Made by a program: the position numbers and the translations under genes
In this document: positions 23,856-33,105 of the stretch, piece by piece
Position numbering within the stretch: position 1 is the first letter of the stretch
How the letters are laid out: each line of letters begins with the position of its first letter
Assembly: GCA_004297725.1 (NCBI GenBank)
Contig: SCUS01000177.1
Span: forward strand, 19,252 to 83,251
Direction of reading: 5' to 3'
Length of the DNA stretch: 64,000 nt
Origin: Myxococcaceae bacterium
GTDB lineage: Bacteria > Myxococcota_A > Polyangia > Polyangiales > Ga0077539
The notes under the pieces: model-generated
The model's database searches: none
What the model was told of the DNA's origin: nothing
What the model saw: only the letters and a program-made list of their open reading frames with translations

Positions 23856-25673
23856 TCAGGAAGACCTCCGGTGCAGCGCCTGTGCCGCGAGCGGCTCGCC
23901 CGTGCTGTCCGCGTCGGCCGTGCCCCCGAGGTCGCCGATGCGCACGCCGGTCGCCGTCGAGGGCGGCGCGGCGAGGCCCGGGGCGACCCGGTCGATCCAC
24001 GAGCGCAGCCCCGGGTGGGCCGACAGCTCCGCCTCGATGCGCTCCCGCTCCCCGTCGGCCTCGAACCACCCGGCCTCGCCCACCAGCAGGTCGAAGAGCA
24101 GCTCCGCGTGCCGGGGCAGCCGGGTGTCGGTCGCCCGGGTGCGCACCAGCTCCCGGGCCAGCTCCCGGTCTCCCAGGCGCAGCGCCACCAGGACGCGCAC
24201 CAGCAGCGCCGCGCCCGTGGCGAAGGGGAAGGTCGGGTGCTCCGCGGCGATCACCTCGAGCTCCGCGAGGGCCTCGTCGGTGCGGCCCGTGGCCGCGAGC
24301 AGCCGCGCCCGCAGGGCGATGAGCGCGGGCACCAGGATGTCGCTCATGCCGGCCTTCACGGCGGGGTTCTTGAAGAGCCGGCCGAGGCCCCGGTCGCAGA
24401 GCGCGAGCGCCGCGGGCAGGTCGTCGCGTCGCTCGGCGTGCTCGGCGAGGTCGAGCAGGGCGACGGCGGCGTGGGCGTGCGTGCTGGCGCGCGCGGCCCG
24501 CTCGAGCTTGGCGTCGGACTCGGCGGCGCGGTCGTCGGCGTAGAGCGAGCGCGCCTCGCGGATGGCGCGGTCGAGCGCGAGGTTGCGGCGCACCCCCAGC
24601 GCGATGGAGGCGACCACCGGCAGGGCGAAGACCCAGACGCTGATCGTCACCGAGAGGGCACGGTTGATCATCGGGAGCGCGACCACCATCGCGCCGATCA
24701 CCAGCGACCAGGCGAGGAGCAGCCACCGCCGAGGGGAGGGCGAGAGCTTCCTGGCGAGGTCCCGATCGGCGGTCACGCGGGCGCGCGCCTCGGCCGAGGG
24801 CGAGGGGAGGCGGGCAGGGTCGACCGCGGCGCCAGGCTCCGAGGCGCGAGGGGCGAAGGAGGCCGCCTGGGGGACGACGGAGACGATCCACCGGGCCGCG
24901 GGGGAGAGCTCTCCCTCACGCGACGCGGGCGCCCGGTACGCGCTGCCCACGGGCACCGCCGCGAGGCGGCCGAGGGTGCGCGCCAGCATGGCCTCCCGGC
25001 CGCTGAGCTGATCGAGCAGCGAGCGGGAGCGGGTGAGCTCGCCGACCAGCGCCTCGCGCTCCCCGGCGCGGGCGAAGGTGACCGCGCGGGCGAGGGCGGC
25101 GTAGCCCTTGAGCAGCGGCAGGGCGTGCGGGGAGGCGTCGACCCGGGCGGCCTCCTCGCGGGCCATGGCCGACTCTCCCGCGGCCGCGAGCATGAGCGCC
25201 CGGTTGGCGCGGAGCACGAGCTGGTACTGCCGACCCTGGGAGCGGGCGAGGAGCGGGATCTTGAGCGCGAGGGCCTCGGCGGACACGGCCACCGCCCCGG
25301 CGGCGTCGCCCCTGGCGAAGAGCACGTAGGCCCTCTGGGAGAGGGCGGCCATGCCCACGAGGCCCCCGCGGCTCGACCGGGGGATGGCGTCGAGCAGGGC
25401 CATCGCCTCGTCGTAGCGGCCCTGGGTGAGCAGGTCGTGGGCGGCGTTGTTGAGCATCACCGCGGGGCCGATGCGCTGCTGCCTCAGCCCGAGGGCCATC
25501 ACGCAGGCGCCGAAGAGCACGGCCGCCCCGCCGGCGGCGGTCAGCGCGGGAAGGGCGACGAGCGCCCCGAGGCCGAGGAGGAGGTAGACCCCGCCCAGCA
25601 GGAGCATCCTTCGGGCGGAGCGGCTGGTCGGGTGCGGAGGCAGCGCGGGCTTCGGGGCGGGGCGTTCGGCCAT
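23856..25673 (-). CDS. Membrane protein with TPR-like repeats (605 aa)
   Basis: Two pairs of membrane helices (residues about 24-62, and about 318-360: WLLLAWSLVIGAMVVALPMI plus ISVWVFALPVVASIALGV) each precede an Ala-rich helical domain with TPR-like pairs (AHDLLTQGRYDEAMALLDAI; LALCDRGLGRLFKNPAVKAG). Possibly an internal duplication of [helix pair + TPR block]. No enzyme motif. It lies between a VWA lipoprotein gene and a small membrane protein gene on the same strand. Such proteins often scaffold envelope complexes, but nothing here shows the partner. Confidence 0.7.
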   Translation of the reverse strand: MAERPAPKPALPPHPTSRSARRMLLLGGVYLLLGLGALVALPALTAAGGAAVLFGACVMALGLRQQRIGPAVMLNNAAHDLLTQGRYDEAMALLDAIPRSSRGGLVGMAALSQRAYVLFARGDAAGAVAVSAEALALKIPLLARSQGRQYQLVLRANRALMLAAAGESAMAREEAARVDASPHALPLLKGYAALARAVTFARAGEREALVGELTRSRSLLDQLSGREAMLARTLGRLAAVPVGSAYRAPASREGELSPAARWIVSVVPQAASFAPRASEPGAAVDPARLPSPSAEARARVTADRDLARKLSPSPRRWLLLAWSLVIGAMVVALPMINRALSVTISVWVFALPVVASIALGVRRNLALDRAIREARSLYADDRAAESDAKLERAARASTHAHAAVALLDLAEHAERRDDLPAALALCDRGLGRLFKNPAVKAGMSDILVPALIALRARLLAATGRTDEALAELEVIAAEHPTFPFATGAALLVRVLVALRLGDRELARELVRTRATDTRLPRHAELLFDLLVGEAGWFEADGERERIEAELSAHPGLRSWIDRVAPGLAAPPSTATGVRIGDLGGTADADSTGEPLAAQALHRRSS

Positions 25674-25770
25674 CGGGTGATGGGGCGCAGCCTACAACGG
25701 CCGTCCCCGGGAGCCTCTTCCTCCCAGGCGATCGATCCACGCGATGCTGGGAGAGGGCCCTGCGTAGGCG

Positions 25771-27726
25771 CTACTGGCGCCAGCGGAAGTAGGCCACGCG
25801 CACGGCCTGAGCCCGGCGAGGGCGGTAGGTGGTCCCCCGGAAGAGGATCGTCCGCGCGGCGTCGTCGTAGTCGAAGCCGTCGGCCCTGGAGCGGGGCGTG
25901 AGGGCGCTGTCGACGCGCACCCTCAGCGAGGCCGAGATGGGGGCTACGGTCACCTGGAACTCGCTCGCCGCGCCCGCCACCGCGTCGACGATGCGAGAGA
26001 GGGCGGCGGAGACCTCGCCCTCCGAGGCCGAGCTGATGGGGATGTAGGCCCCGCCGTTTCCGGTCACCACGCAGGGGACGAAGTTGTCCGTCGAGGGGCA
26101 CGACGAGCGGGAGAACAGGTTGGCCATCGCGAAGGTCTGCCAGCCGTTGGCGCCGAACCACCGGGTCACCGAGCGCACCCGGTCCTCCCGCAGCGCGCCC
26201 CAGCGCACCCGGTCGTTGGCGAAGTAGCGCTGGTCGTCGTTGGTGCCGGCCTCGTCGGTCACCAGGAAGGCCACCCGCTGCGCCCCCGCGCGGAAGCGCC
26301 GGCGGTCGTCCGTGTCCATGGTGCGACGGTCCATCGCCAGCGCGGTGGTGACCGCCGCCGAGAGGGGCTCCTCCTCGCCGCCCTCCAGGGGGTACGGCTG
26401 GCGGGTGTCCCTCGGGTCGTTGGCGTAGCGCTGGTAGGTCACCTCCCACGCGAGCTGCTGCGCCCCGTCGGGGTCCGCTCCGTTGATCCACGCGAAGCCC
26501 GGGTCGTCGAGGTCGGGGCCCGCCGAGGCGCTGCCGGCCTGCACCACGCCCACGCGCAGGTCGATGCCCGCGGCGCTCATCTCCCGGAAGAAGCGCGCGG
26601 CCACGTTGCCCAGCCGCTCCTGGTCGTCCTCCATCGAGCGCGAGGTGTCCACCAGCCAGAGGAAGTCCGCGCTCACGTTGCGCGTCGCCACGATGCGCTG
26701 GCAGAGCGTGTCGAGCGTCGCCCGGGCGTCGCCCAGGCCCGTCGCGTTGGTGAGGTCCTGCAGCCGGATCGCCGTCGTCGCGCGGGCGTCGTCGAAGCGC
26801 CCCTCCGGCGCCGCCGCCACCAGCACGATCGCCCGCCCGATCTCCGGTCGCAGCACGGTGCTTACCTCGAGGGTAAAGCTCCGCGCCCCCCGGAAGCCCG
26901 GCCGCGACGGCCCCGGGTTGAGGGCCGCCACGTCGCGCGCCACCCGGTCGCGCACCACCGCCGCCGAGGTCTCGAGCGCGCTCAGCCTGAACGAGCTCCG
27001 CCGCAGCAGCCACCCCTCGTCCGTGCGCCCCTCGCGCCCGACCAGTACCGGCACCGCGCCCACGCTCGCCGCGATGCGCCCCTCCCACTCCCCCGCGGCC
27101 TCGGCCAGGGCGCGCGACTCGGGCAGCTCCATCACCAGCGCCGCGACATCGTCCGAGGGGGCGTCCGTCGCCAGGGCCCTGAACGACCGCGCCGCGTCGT
27201 CGGCCACCCTCGGCGTCGACCACGCCGGGTCGAGCGCGAGCTGCGCCTGGGAGCGGGTGAGCGCCGCCACCGTGGGCTCTTCCAGCGCGTCGCCAGGGCA
27301 CAGCGGATCGAGCGGATCGGCCAGCACCGTCACCGGGCACGAGAGCGCCTCTCCGCTGCGGAGCCGGTAGGGCGTGGTGACCAGGAGGTCGTAGCTGCCC
27401 TCGACGTCGGGGGTGAGCGAGGCCCGGTCGTCGCCCGCGGAGGCGACCACCGCGCGAGAGCGCCGGGGGGCCTGACGCAGCGCCCAGGTGAAGCCGCTCG
27501 GGCGGGCGGTGACCTCGTCGACCACCAGGGTCAGCGCGGCCTCGGTGCCCACGCGAGCGCGCACCCTCAGGGGCCGGCAGCGCGGCTCCGGGGCGAGCGG
27601 AGCGTCCACCGAAGCGTCCACCGGCGGCGGAGGGTCGACGCGCAGCCCCGTGCGCGCGCCGCAGCCCGCGGCGAGCAGCGCGGCCATGGTGATCCCCTGC
27701 CAGCGTCCCTCGAACCGTCGGCTCAT
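25771..27726 (-). CDS. VWA-domain lipoprotein (651 aa)
   Basis: Exported lipoprotein: signal peptide with lipobox LLAAGC (Cys22) and a Pro/Asp-rich spacer. The N-terminal half contains beta-rich and Ala-rich segments. A von Willebrand factor A domain follows from about residue 350: SADFLWLVDTSRSMEDDQER holds the metal-ion site DxSxS, and TDEAGTNDDQ supplies a later Asp. The closing domain is beta-rich (VTVAPISASLRVRVDSALTP). Probably mediates adhesion or protein binding on the cell surface. Precedes the TPR membrane gene by 97 bp on the same strand. Start fits the signal peptide. Confidence 0.85.
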   Translation of the reverse strand: MSRRFEGRWQGITMAALLAAGCGARTGLRVDPPPPVDASVDAPLAPEPRCRPLRVRARVGTEAALTLVVDEVTARPSGFTWALRQAPRRSRAVVASAGDDRASLTPDVEGSYDLLVTTPYRLRSGEALSCPVTVLADPLDPLCPGDALEEPTVAALTRSQAQLALDPAWSTPRVADDAARSFRALATDAPSDDVAALVMELPESRALAEAAGEWEGRIAASVGAVPVLVGREGRTDEGWLLRRSSFRLSALETSAAVVRDRVARDVAALNPGPSRPGFRGARSFTLEVSTVLRPEIGRAIVLVAAAPEGRFDDARATTAIRLQDLTNATGLGDARATLDTLCQRIVATRNVSADFLWLVDTSRSMEDDQERLGNVAARFFREMSAAGIDLRVGVVQAGSASAGPDLDDPGFAWINGADPDGAQQLAWEVTYQRYANDPRDTRQPYPLEGGEEEPLSAAVTTALAMDRRTMDTDDRRRFRAGAQRVAFLVTDEAGTNDDQRYFANDRVRWGALREDRVRSVTRWFGANGWQTFAMANLFSRSSCPSTDNFVPCVVTGNGGAYIPISSASEGEVSAALSRIVDAVAGAASEFQVTVAPISASLRVRVDSALTPRSRADGFDYDDAARTILFRGTTYRPRRAQAVRVAYFRWRQ

Positions 27727-27760
27727 GGGAGGGGGCTACTACCGCAGCCCGCGGGCTGCG

Positions 27761-28558
27761 TCACCCGACGCCTCGACGGACCTCAGCCAGCGCCGCGACC
27801 AGCTCGTGGTGGACGCGCCCGTTGCTCGCGACCAGCCATCCGTCGCGGAAGTCCGCGGGGGCGCCGTCGAGGTCCGTGGTGCGTCCGCCGGCCTCGCTCA
27901 CCAGGAGGGCGCCCGCGGCGAGGTCCCACGGCTTGAGGAAGCGCTCCCAGTAGCCGTCGAAGGTGCCGTCGGCGGTGAGGCAGAGGTCGAGCGCGGCGGC
28001 CCCGCAGCGGCGCACCCCGCGGGAGCGCCGGGTGAGCGCGGCGAACTCCGCGAAGTTGTTGAGCGGGTTGGTGGCGTTGTCGTAGGGGAAGCCCGTCGCG
28101 AGCAGCGAGCGGTCGAGCGAGGCGGTCTCGCTGACACGGCAGGGTACTCCGTTGCGAAACGCGCCGTGCCCGAGGGCGCCGTGCCACTCGAGGCCGAGGG
28201 CGGGCGCGACCACCGCGGCGGCGAGCAGCGTGGGACCCTCCGCGAGCCCGATGGACACCGCGAAGAAGGGGTGGCCGTGGACGAAGTTGGTGGTCCCGTC
28301 GAGGGGGTCGGCCCAGAGCGCGAGCCCGTCGGGCACCGTCGCCCCGGCGCTCTCCTCGGCGACCAGCAACAGGCCCGGATAGGACTGCGCGAGGGCGACG
28401 CGGAGGGCGTCCTCGCTGGCGCGGTCCCACCGGGTGACGAGGTCGATGGGCCCCTTGAGCTCCACCTCGCCCGGGCGGCGGTAGCCCTCCATCAGGATCG
28501 CCGCCGACTCGCGCGCCACGGCCAGCAGCGCGTTCGCGTCATTTATCGTGATCTCCAT
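27761..28558 (-). CDS. Inositol monophosphatase family protein (265 aa)
   Basis: Mg-dependent phosphatase of the IMPase/CysQ/SuhB family. The metal-site motifs are all present: EES at residues 68-70, WADPLDGTTNFVHG from residue 82 (Asp84, Asp87), and the C-terminal KPWDLAAGALLVSEAGG (Asp about 214). Length is normal. The natural substrate (inositol phosphate, PAP or a sugar phosphate) cannot be decided. The ATG at 28558 is taken because it gives the family's usual N-terminal length. Divergent from the gene at 28637. Confidence 0.9.
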   Translation of the reverse strand: MEITINDANALLAVARESAAILMEGYRRPGEVELKGPIDLVTRWDRASEDALRVALAQSYPGLLLVAEESAGATVPDGLALWADPLDGTTNFVHGHPFFAVSIGLAEGPTLLAAAVVAPALGLEWHGALGHGAFRNGVPCRVSETASLDRSLLATGFPYDNATNPLNNFAEFAALTRRSRGVRRCGAAALDLCLTADGTFDGYWERFLKPWDLAAGALLVSEAGGRTTDLDGAPADFRDGWLVASNGRVHHELVAALAEVRRGVG

Positions 28559-28636
28559 GCGCCTCGCGGGGTCTACCACGCCGACCTCATGGCGGGACCG
28601 CTCCTGCGCCGCTACGATCGTCTCCCTATACCCGCG

Positions 28637-30409
28637 ATGCGCCGCTCGAACTCCTACCCGACGCTGCTGATCTTCGCGGCGATCGGGGTCTTCGCCTACG
28701 GGGTCGAGCACTGGCGACGCCGCACCGCCGCCCGCGCGGGTCGCAGCGAGCGGGAGCGCTTCGCCGCCCTGGGGCTCTGCCTCGTGGGCCCCGAGGGGGC
28801 CCGCCGCGTCGACCACGTCGACGAGACCCGCCAGCGCCTGCGACGCCTCGCGATGGACACCTCGCTCGACCCGTCGCCCACCTGGATCGACGGCTGCCTC
28901 CCGCTGGCCCGAGCGCTTGCCGTGGAGGGCGCCGCGGTGGACGTCACCGGCCGGCCCGGCGCGGCGCGCACCCAGGTGGCCCGCCGGGCGAGGGAGCTGA
29001 CCCGCGCGATGTCGCGGGTGGGCCTGGTGTGGCAGGTGCGGGCGGGCGATCCCGAGGCCGACCTCGACGTGCTGGCCGAGCTGCTGGCTCGCACCGCGGC
29101 GGAGATCGACCTCGCCACGGGCGGGGCCATGGTGTTCGAGTCCAAGGGCAGCCGCGCGCCGAGGGTCGAGCCGCTGCCGGCGCCGGTGACCATCGAGCTG
29201 CCGGGGCTCTTCCCGCTGCCGCTCGGGAGCCCTCGGAGGTTCCTCGTGGGGACGCCCCTGCCGGCGATCTCGGCGGTGTCGCTGACGGGGGGCCGCCCCT
29301 CGGTGATGGTGCGGGCTCGCGACGAGGCGCGGGTGTGGTCGCTGGGGCCGTCGGGGCTGGTGCGGGTGCTCCCGGAAGACGGCCGCGGAGACGGGCTCTC
29401 GCCGGTGCTGCTCGACGGGGTCGACGCGGCGCTGGGGGTGGCCCGCATCGCGGCGCCGCCGGCGGGGGTCGACCCCTCGGGGGTGCAGCTCGACGGGGTG
29501 GTGCGCGACGGGGTGTTCTGGCTGGGCGAGGCCGTGCGTGGGCAGGGACCCGTGCTGGCGAGGCTCCCGGTGACGGGCCGCGAGCCCGCGACGGCGGTGC
29601 GGCTCTTACAGGGTCCTGTAAGCCCCGCGGTGGACGAGCGCGTCGCGGTGGGCGAGGGCACCGCGGCGGTGTTCGCGGCGTACACGGCGCCCGACGGCGA
29701 CGGGGCGACGGTGCGGGTGGTGCGCGCGACCGTCGGGGCGAGGGCGGCGGTGCTGCCGGTGGGGGTGCCCGACGCGTGGCGCACCCGCGACCGTCGGCCG
29801 GGGCTGGCGATGTGCCGCACCGGCGCGACGCTCTGGCTGGCGGTGACGTCGCGCGACGTGTGGCGGCTCGCGACGGTGGACGCGGGCGCCGTGACGGAGG
29901 TGTGGAGCGCGCGGGCCCCGGCGGGGCGGCGCTTCGACGAGGCGGCCACGCTGCGCTGCGACGGCGGTGGCTTGCTGCTGCAGGGCCGTGAGCGACCGAG
30001 GACGAGCCCGGTGGTGTGGTGCGGCGCGGACGGGTGCTCGTCGGTCGAGGCGCCGGTGACACGGCAGCCGGTCGACCTGCCGGTGTACGTGACGCCGACC
30101 GCCAGCGGCGGCCGGAGGATGCACCCCGAGTGGCCGCTGCGCTTCGCGAGGACGGCGCGGGGCACGCTGCTGAGCGCGAGGGCGAGCGGCACGGTGCTGG
30201 GCCTGCGGCGCCGCGGCCCGGGGGAGCGGGCATGGGGCGAGGAGCGGGTGCTGCTCGACGCCGCGGCGGCGCAGCACGGCGGGCTGGTGCAGGCGGTCGA
30301 GTTCTACAGCGACGCGACGAGGGTGCTGCTGGCGATCACGACCGCGTCGGGCCTTCACCTGCTGGAGTCGCGCGACGAGGGCCGGAGCTGGCACGGCCCC
30401 AACGAGTGA
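28637..30409 (+). CDS. Membrane-anchored beta-propeller-like protein (590 aa)
   Basis: An N-terminal membrane helix (YPTLLIFAAIGVFAYGVEHW) is followed by a helical region and then by about 400 residues of repeated short strands (PSVMVRARDEARVWSLGPSG, GRSWHGPNE-type ends) that resemble sialidase/BNR-like propeller blades. No catalytic set was recognised. ATG at 28637 gives a compact N-terminus; an ATG at 28589 is possible. Its 3' end overlaps the convergent matrixin gene by 74 bp. Unknown role, probably periplasmic. Confidence 0.65.
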   Translation: MRRSNSYPTLLIFAAIGVFAYGVEHWRRRTAARAGRSERERFAALGLCLVGPEGARRVDHVDETRQRLRRLAMDTSLDPSPTWIDGCLPLARALAVEGAAVDVTGRPGAARTQVARRARELTRAMSRVGLVWQVRAGDPEADLDVLAELLARTAAEIDLATGGAMVFESKGSRAPRVEPLPAPVTIELPGLFPLPLGSPRRFLVGTPLPAISAVSLTGGRPSVMVRARDEARVWSLGPSGLVRVLPEDGRGDGLSPVLLDGVDAALGVARIAAPPAGVDPSGVQLDGVVRDGVFWLGEAVRGQGPVLARLPVTGREPATAVRLLQGPVSPAVDERVAVGEGTAAVFAAYTAPDGDGATVRVVRATVGARAAVLPVGVPDAWRTRDRRPGLAMCRTGATLWLAVTSRDVWRLATVDAGAVTEVWSARAPAGRRFDEAATLRCDGGGLLLQGRERPRTSPVVWCGADGCSSVEAPVTRQPVDLPVYVTPTASGGRRMHPEWPLRFARTARGTLLSARASGTVLGLRRRGPGERAWGEERVLLDAAAAQHGGLVQAVEFYSDATRVLLAITTASGLHLLESRDEGRSWHGPNE

Positions 30410-31235
30410 CGAGGGCGGCGAGCGCGAGGAGCAGCGCCCAGGGCGCGGAGGTCGTGCGGGCGGAGACCCCGCAGGTGAGCCCGGACCCGCTGTAGAGGAC
30501 CAGCCCCGGGTCGGGCACGCAGGCCTCGGTGACGCGCGGCGGATAGATGGTGCAGAGGCCCGCGCGGTCGTCGTCGGTGGGCACTCGCCGCTGCTCGCCG
30601 CGCCCCGCGGAGTACCACATGACGGCGCTGCGCTCGGCGGAGTGGGCGAGGCCCTGGGTGTGGCCGAGCTCGTGGGTGACGATGGTGGGGAGGTCGGCGG
30701 CGTTGGCGCGCCCGTCGGTGGCGAAGACGAAGCCTCGGGGGTTGGCCTCGGTGCGGAGGTTGAGCTCGGTGTCGGCGTCGAGGATGCGGGCGCTCGGCGA
30801 GGTGAAGGTGACGATGGTGATGGCCGCGGCGTCGGGCGCGTGGAAGGCGTCGTCGCCCCAGTGGTCGCGGAAGGCGACGGAGTTGATGTTGGGCTGGCCC
30901 TCGAAGTAGCCGACGGGCACCGGGAAGTCGTCGAGCACGGTCAGGGTGAAGGCCGCGCGCAGGGCGCTCCCCGGGCAGGTGAACGACGACCAGGCGCGCG
31001 CCGAGTCGACGACGTGCGCGTGGAAGGCCGCGGCGGTGAGGTCTGTCGGGAGCACCCGGGGGTCGACGCGGAGCCCGATGCAGGCCCGCTCCCACGCCAC
31101 GGGGCTGCCGCAGGTGGAGCACATCGTGGGGTCGGGCTGCGAGCCGCAGGTGGTGGTGCGGCAGTAGGCCTGGGCGCTCGCAGGCGAGAGCAGCGCGAGG
31201 GGAGCGAGGGCGAGGGCGATGGGGAGCAGGCGCAT
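30336..31235 (-). CDS. Matrixin-like zinc metalloprotease with C-terminal sorting helix (299 aa)
   Basis: Secreted protease of the metzincin class. After a signal peptide (cleavage near ASAQA) comes a Cys-rich segment, then the catalytic domain with HELGHTQGLAHS (His188, Glu189, His192, His198) and the Met-turn VMWYSAG (Met206). The C-terminus has a Cys-containing spacer, a helix (APWALLLALAALVTRW) and Arg residues, resembling a MYXO-CTERM tail. The 3' end overlaps the convergent gene by 74 bp. It follows the 207-residue secreted protein gene by 13 bp, so they form one operon. Confidence 0.85.
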   Translation of the reverse strand: MRLLPIALALAPLALLSPASAQAYCRTTTCGSQPDPTMCSTCGSPVAWERACIGLRVDPRVLPTDLTAAAFHAHVVDSARAWSSFTCPGSALRAAFTLTVLDDFPVPVGYFEGQPNINSVAFRDHWGDDAFHAPDAAAITIVTFTSPSARILDADTELNLRTEANPRGFVFATDGRANAADLPTIVTHELGHTQGLAHSAERSAVMWYSAGRGEQRRVPTDDDRAGLCTIYPPRVTEACVPDPGLVLYSGSGLTCGVSARTTSAPWALLLALAALVTRWGRASSGPRRATPAGEGPTRS

Positions 31236-31248
31236 GCGCGTCGGGGTC

Positions 31249-31872
31249 TCAGCGCGGGAGCGCGCGGACGAGGGCGGCGAAGCGCTCGACGCGCATGCCC
31301 TCGGCGGGAATCTCCTGGAGCGCGGAGCTCACGGTCGCAAGGGCCGGGTCGGTTCGGGGATCGGGGAGGAGGGTGATGCCGGCGGTGGAGGCGGGGCGCA
31401 CGACGGGGGCGCGGGTGGCCGGGTCGAGGGCGATGGGGAGCTGCCCCAGGCACAGGTCGAAGACGGTGTACGCGCCGTCGGGGAGGCGGCGGAGCAGGAC
31501 GATCCAGGTGCCGCCCGGGGTGAAGGCGGCGGCGCCCGGGAGATGCTGGGTGATGCGGCCGACGGTGCCGCCGGGGAGGCGGAGCGTGAGGGGGCCGACG
31601 GGCAGGTCGCCGCGGAGGGTCTCGAGCACGGAGACCTCGAGGTCGGTGACGATGCGGCCGTCGACCCAGCGGGCCCGGGCGTCGAGGGCGCCGGGGGTGG
31701 TGATGAGGGCCACCGCATCGGCGTCGCGGATCATGGCGTCGAGGGGGCGAGCCACGAGCGTGGTGCCCTGCGCCGCGGGCGCGAGACCGAGCGTGAGGGC
31801 GAGGCTGACGAGCAGCGCGCGTCGGGTCGGGAGCCGCGGAGGGGGTGGCATGTCGTGGTGCGTGTGGCTCAT
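31249..31872 (-). CDS. Secreted protein of unknown function (207 aa)
   Basis: Begins with a His-rich N-terminus and a twin-arginine-like segment (LPTRRALLVSLALTLGLAPA), then a signal cleavage region near AAQGTT. The mature part is beta-rich (DAVALITTPGALDARARWVD, VSVLETLRGDLPVGPLTLRL), a pattern seen in small secreted proteins encoded beside metalloproteases. ATG at 31872 is used; ATG at 31851 is possible. The gene precedes the matrixin-like protease by 13 bp, so it may be its partner, substrate or inhibitor; this is inference from context only. Confidence 0.65.
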   Translation of the reverse strand: MSHTHHDMPPPPRLPTRRALLVSLALTLGLAPAAQGTTLVARPLDAMIRDADAVALITTPGALDARARWVDGRIVTDLEVSVLETLRGDLPVGPLTLRLPGGTVGRITQHLPGAAAFTPGGTWIVLLRRLPDGAYTVFDLCLGQLPIALDPATRAPVVRPASTAGITLLPDPRTDPALATVSSALQEIPAEGMRVERFAALVRALPR

Positions 31873-31939
31873 CGGCGTGAGGCGCCAGGGCTGAGAACAG
31901 CACCCCCGAGGCACTTCACACAACCTTCTACAGAGGTCG

Positions 31940-31967
31940 TTGACACGGAAGGGGCATCAGGTCTAAC
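31940..31967 (+). promoter_or_regulatory. Promoter of the TatT gene, probably leaderless
   Basis: TTGACA (31940-31945), 16-bp spacer, TCTAAC (31962-31967, four of six matches to TATAAT). The ATG at 31978 follows only 10 bp later, and no ribosome site precedes it. Transcription would start within a few bases of the ATG. Confidence 0.5.
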
Positions 31968-31977
31968 CCCTTTCGCC

Positions 31978-33003
31978 ATGCGACGTTTTCATACGGGGTT
32001 CCTGGTCGCGGCAATCGCGCTCGGGCAGACGGGGTGTCTTGGCAAGCTTGCCGCCAACTCTACGGCGCGCATCATGAATCAGGCATCGCCCGCGCTGCAG
32101 GCGTTCAGCGACCCGGCCACCGCCGAAGCGGCGCTGCCGTACTCCATCACCCAGATGGAGGGTCTGCTGCTCGTGATCCCGAACAACCAGCTGCTGCGCG
32201 GCAACCTGATGCGCGCGGTGGGCTCCTTCGGCTTCGCCTTCCTCGTCGACCGCATGGAGGAGGCCGAGGTCGCCGACGACGAGGCGCGCATCGAGTACTA
32301 CCGCAACCGCGCCACCCTGGCCTTCCTCCGCGGCAAGGAGGTCGGCTTCCAGGCGCTCACGCTCGAGGAGGACGGCGACGGCGGCGCCCGCGGGGCCTAC
32401 GGCCGCGGCATCGACGCGTGGCGCGCCTACCTCCAGCAGTTCGACGACCAGGAGCAGGCGGGGCTGGTGTTCTGGCTCGGCTACAACTGGGCGCAGCACA
32501 TCAGCCTGAACAAGGAAGACCCCGACGTCCTGGCCGACCTGCCCTTCGCCATCGCCTGCTTCGAGCGGGTGTTCGCGCTCGACCCGACCTACAACAACTA
32601 CGCCCCCTACGCCGCGATGGGCTCGTACTACGCCCGCACCTCGGCCTCCCTCGGCGGCGAGCCGGCGCGGGCCCGAGAGATGTTCGAGACGGCCATCGCC
32701 CGCACCCACGGCAACTTCCTCACCTACAAGGTCATGATGGCCCGGGTGTACGCGGTGATGGTGCAAGACCGCGCGCTCTTCACCCGCCTCCTCCAGGAGG
32801 TCATCGACGCCGGCGACGTGATGCCCGAGCAGCGCCTCGCCAACCAGATCGCCAAGCGCCGCGCCCGTCGCTACCTCGCCCAGATCGACGACCTCATCTC
32901 GCCGTCCGAAGAGCCGGCCGCCGCCGAGGGGGCGACCCCGCCCGCCGAGGGCGACGCTCCGGCGACGACGCCCGCCGAGGGAGCGACCCCGGCGACGCCG
33001 TAG
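31978..33003 (+). CDS. TRAP transporter TatT component family lipoprotein (341 aa)
   Basis: Periplasmic or membrane-attached accessory protein of TRAP transporters. The signal peptide ends at lipobox GQTGC (Cys20). The mature protein is helical, with TPR-like units (FWLGYNWAQHISLNKEDPDV, FERVFALDPTYNNYAPYAAM) and the family trimerising-type segments, then a Pro/Ala/Glu-rich tail. In known members, TatT forms a trimer with a pore that cooperates with the substrate-binding protein. The DctP gene follows 102 bp downstream. No DctQ or DctM gene is near. Confidence 0.85.
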   Translation: MRRFHTGFLVAAIALGQTGCLGKLAANSTARIMNQASPALQAFSDPATAEAALPYSITQMEGLLLVIPNNQLLRGNLMRAVGSFGFAFLVDRMEEAEVADDEARIEYYRNRATLAFLRGKEVGFQALTLEEDGDGGARGAYGRGIDAWRAYLQQFDDQEQAGLVFWLGYNWAQHISLNKEDPDVLADLPFAIACFERVFALDPTYNNYAPYAAMGSYYARTSASLGGEPARAREMFETAIARTHGNFLTYKVMMARVYAVMVQDRALFTRLLQEVIDAGDVMPEQRLANQIAKRRARRYLAQIDDLISPSEEPAAAEGATPPAEGDAPATTPAEGATPATP

Positions 33004-33105
33004 TCCCCCATCGCCACCTCCTCCCTCTTCCGCCCGTTGAATCAATCTCCCTCCGCGCAGCGTCTCGGCGGGAACCACAAATCCTTCGCAGGAGTGAGAC
33101 ACACC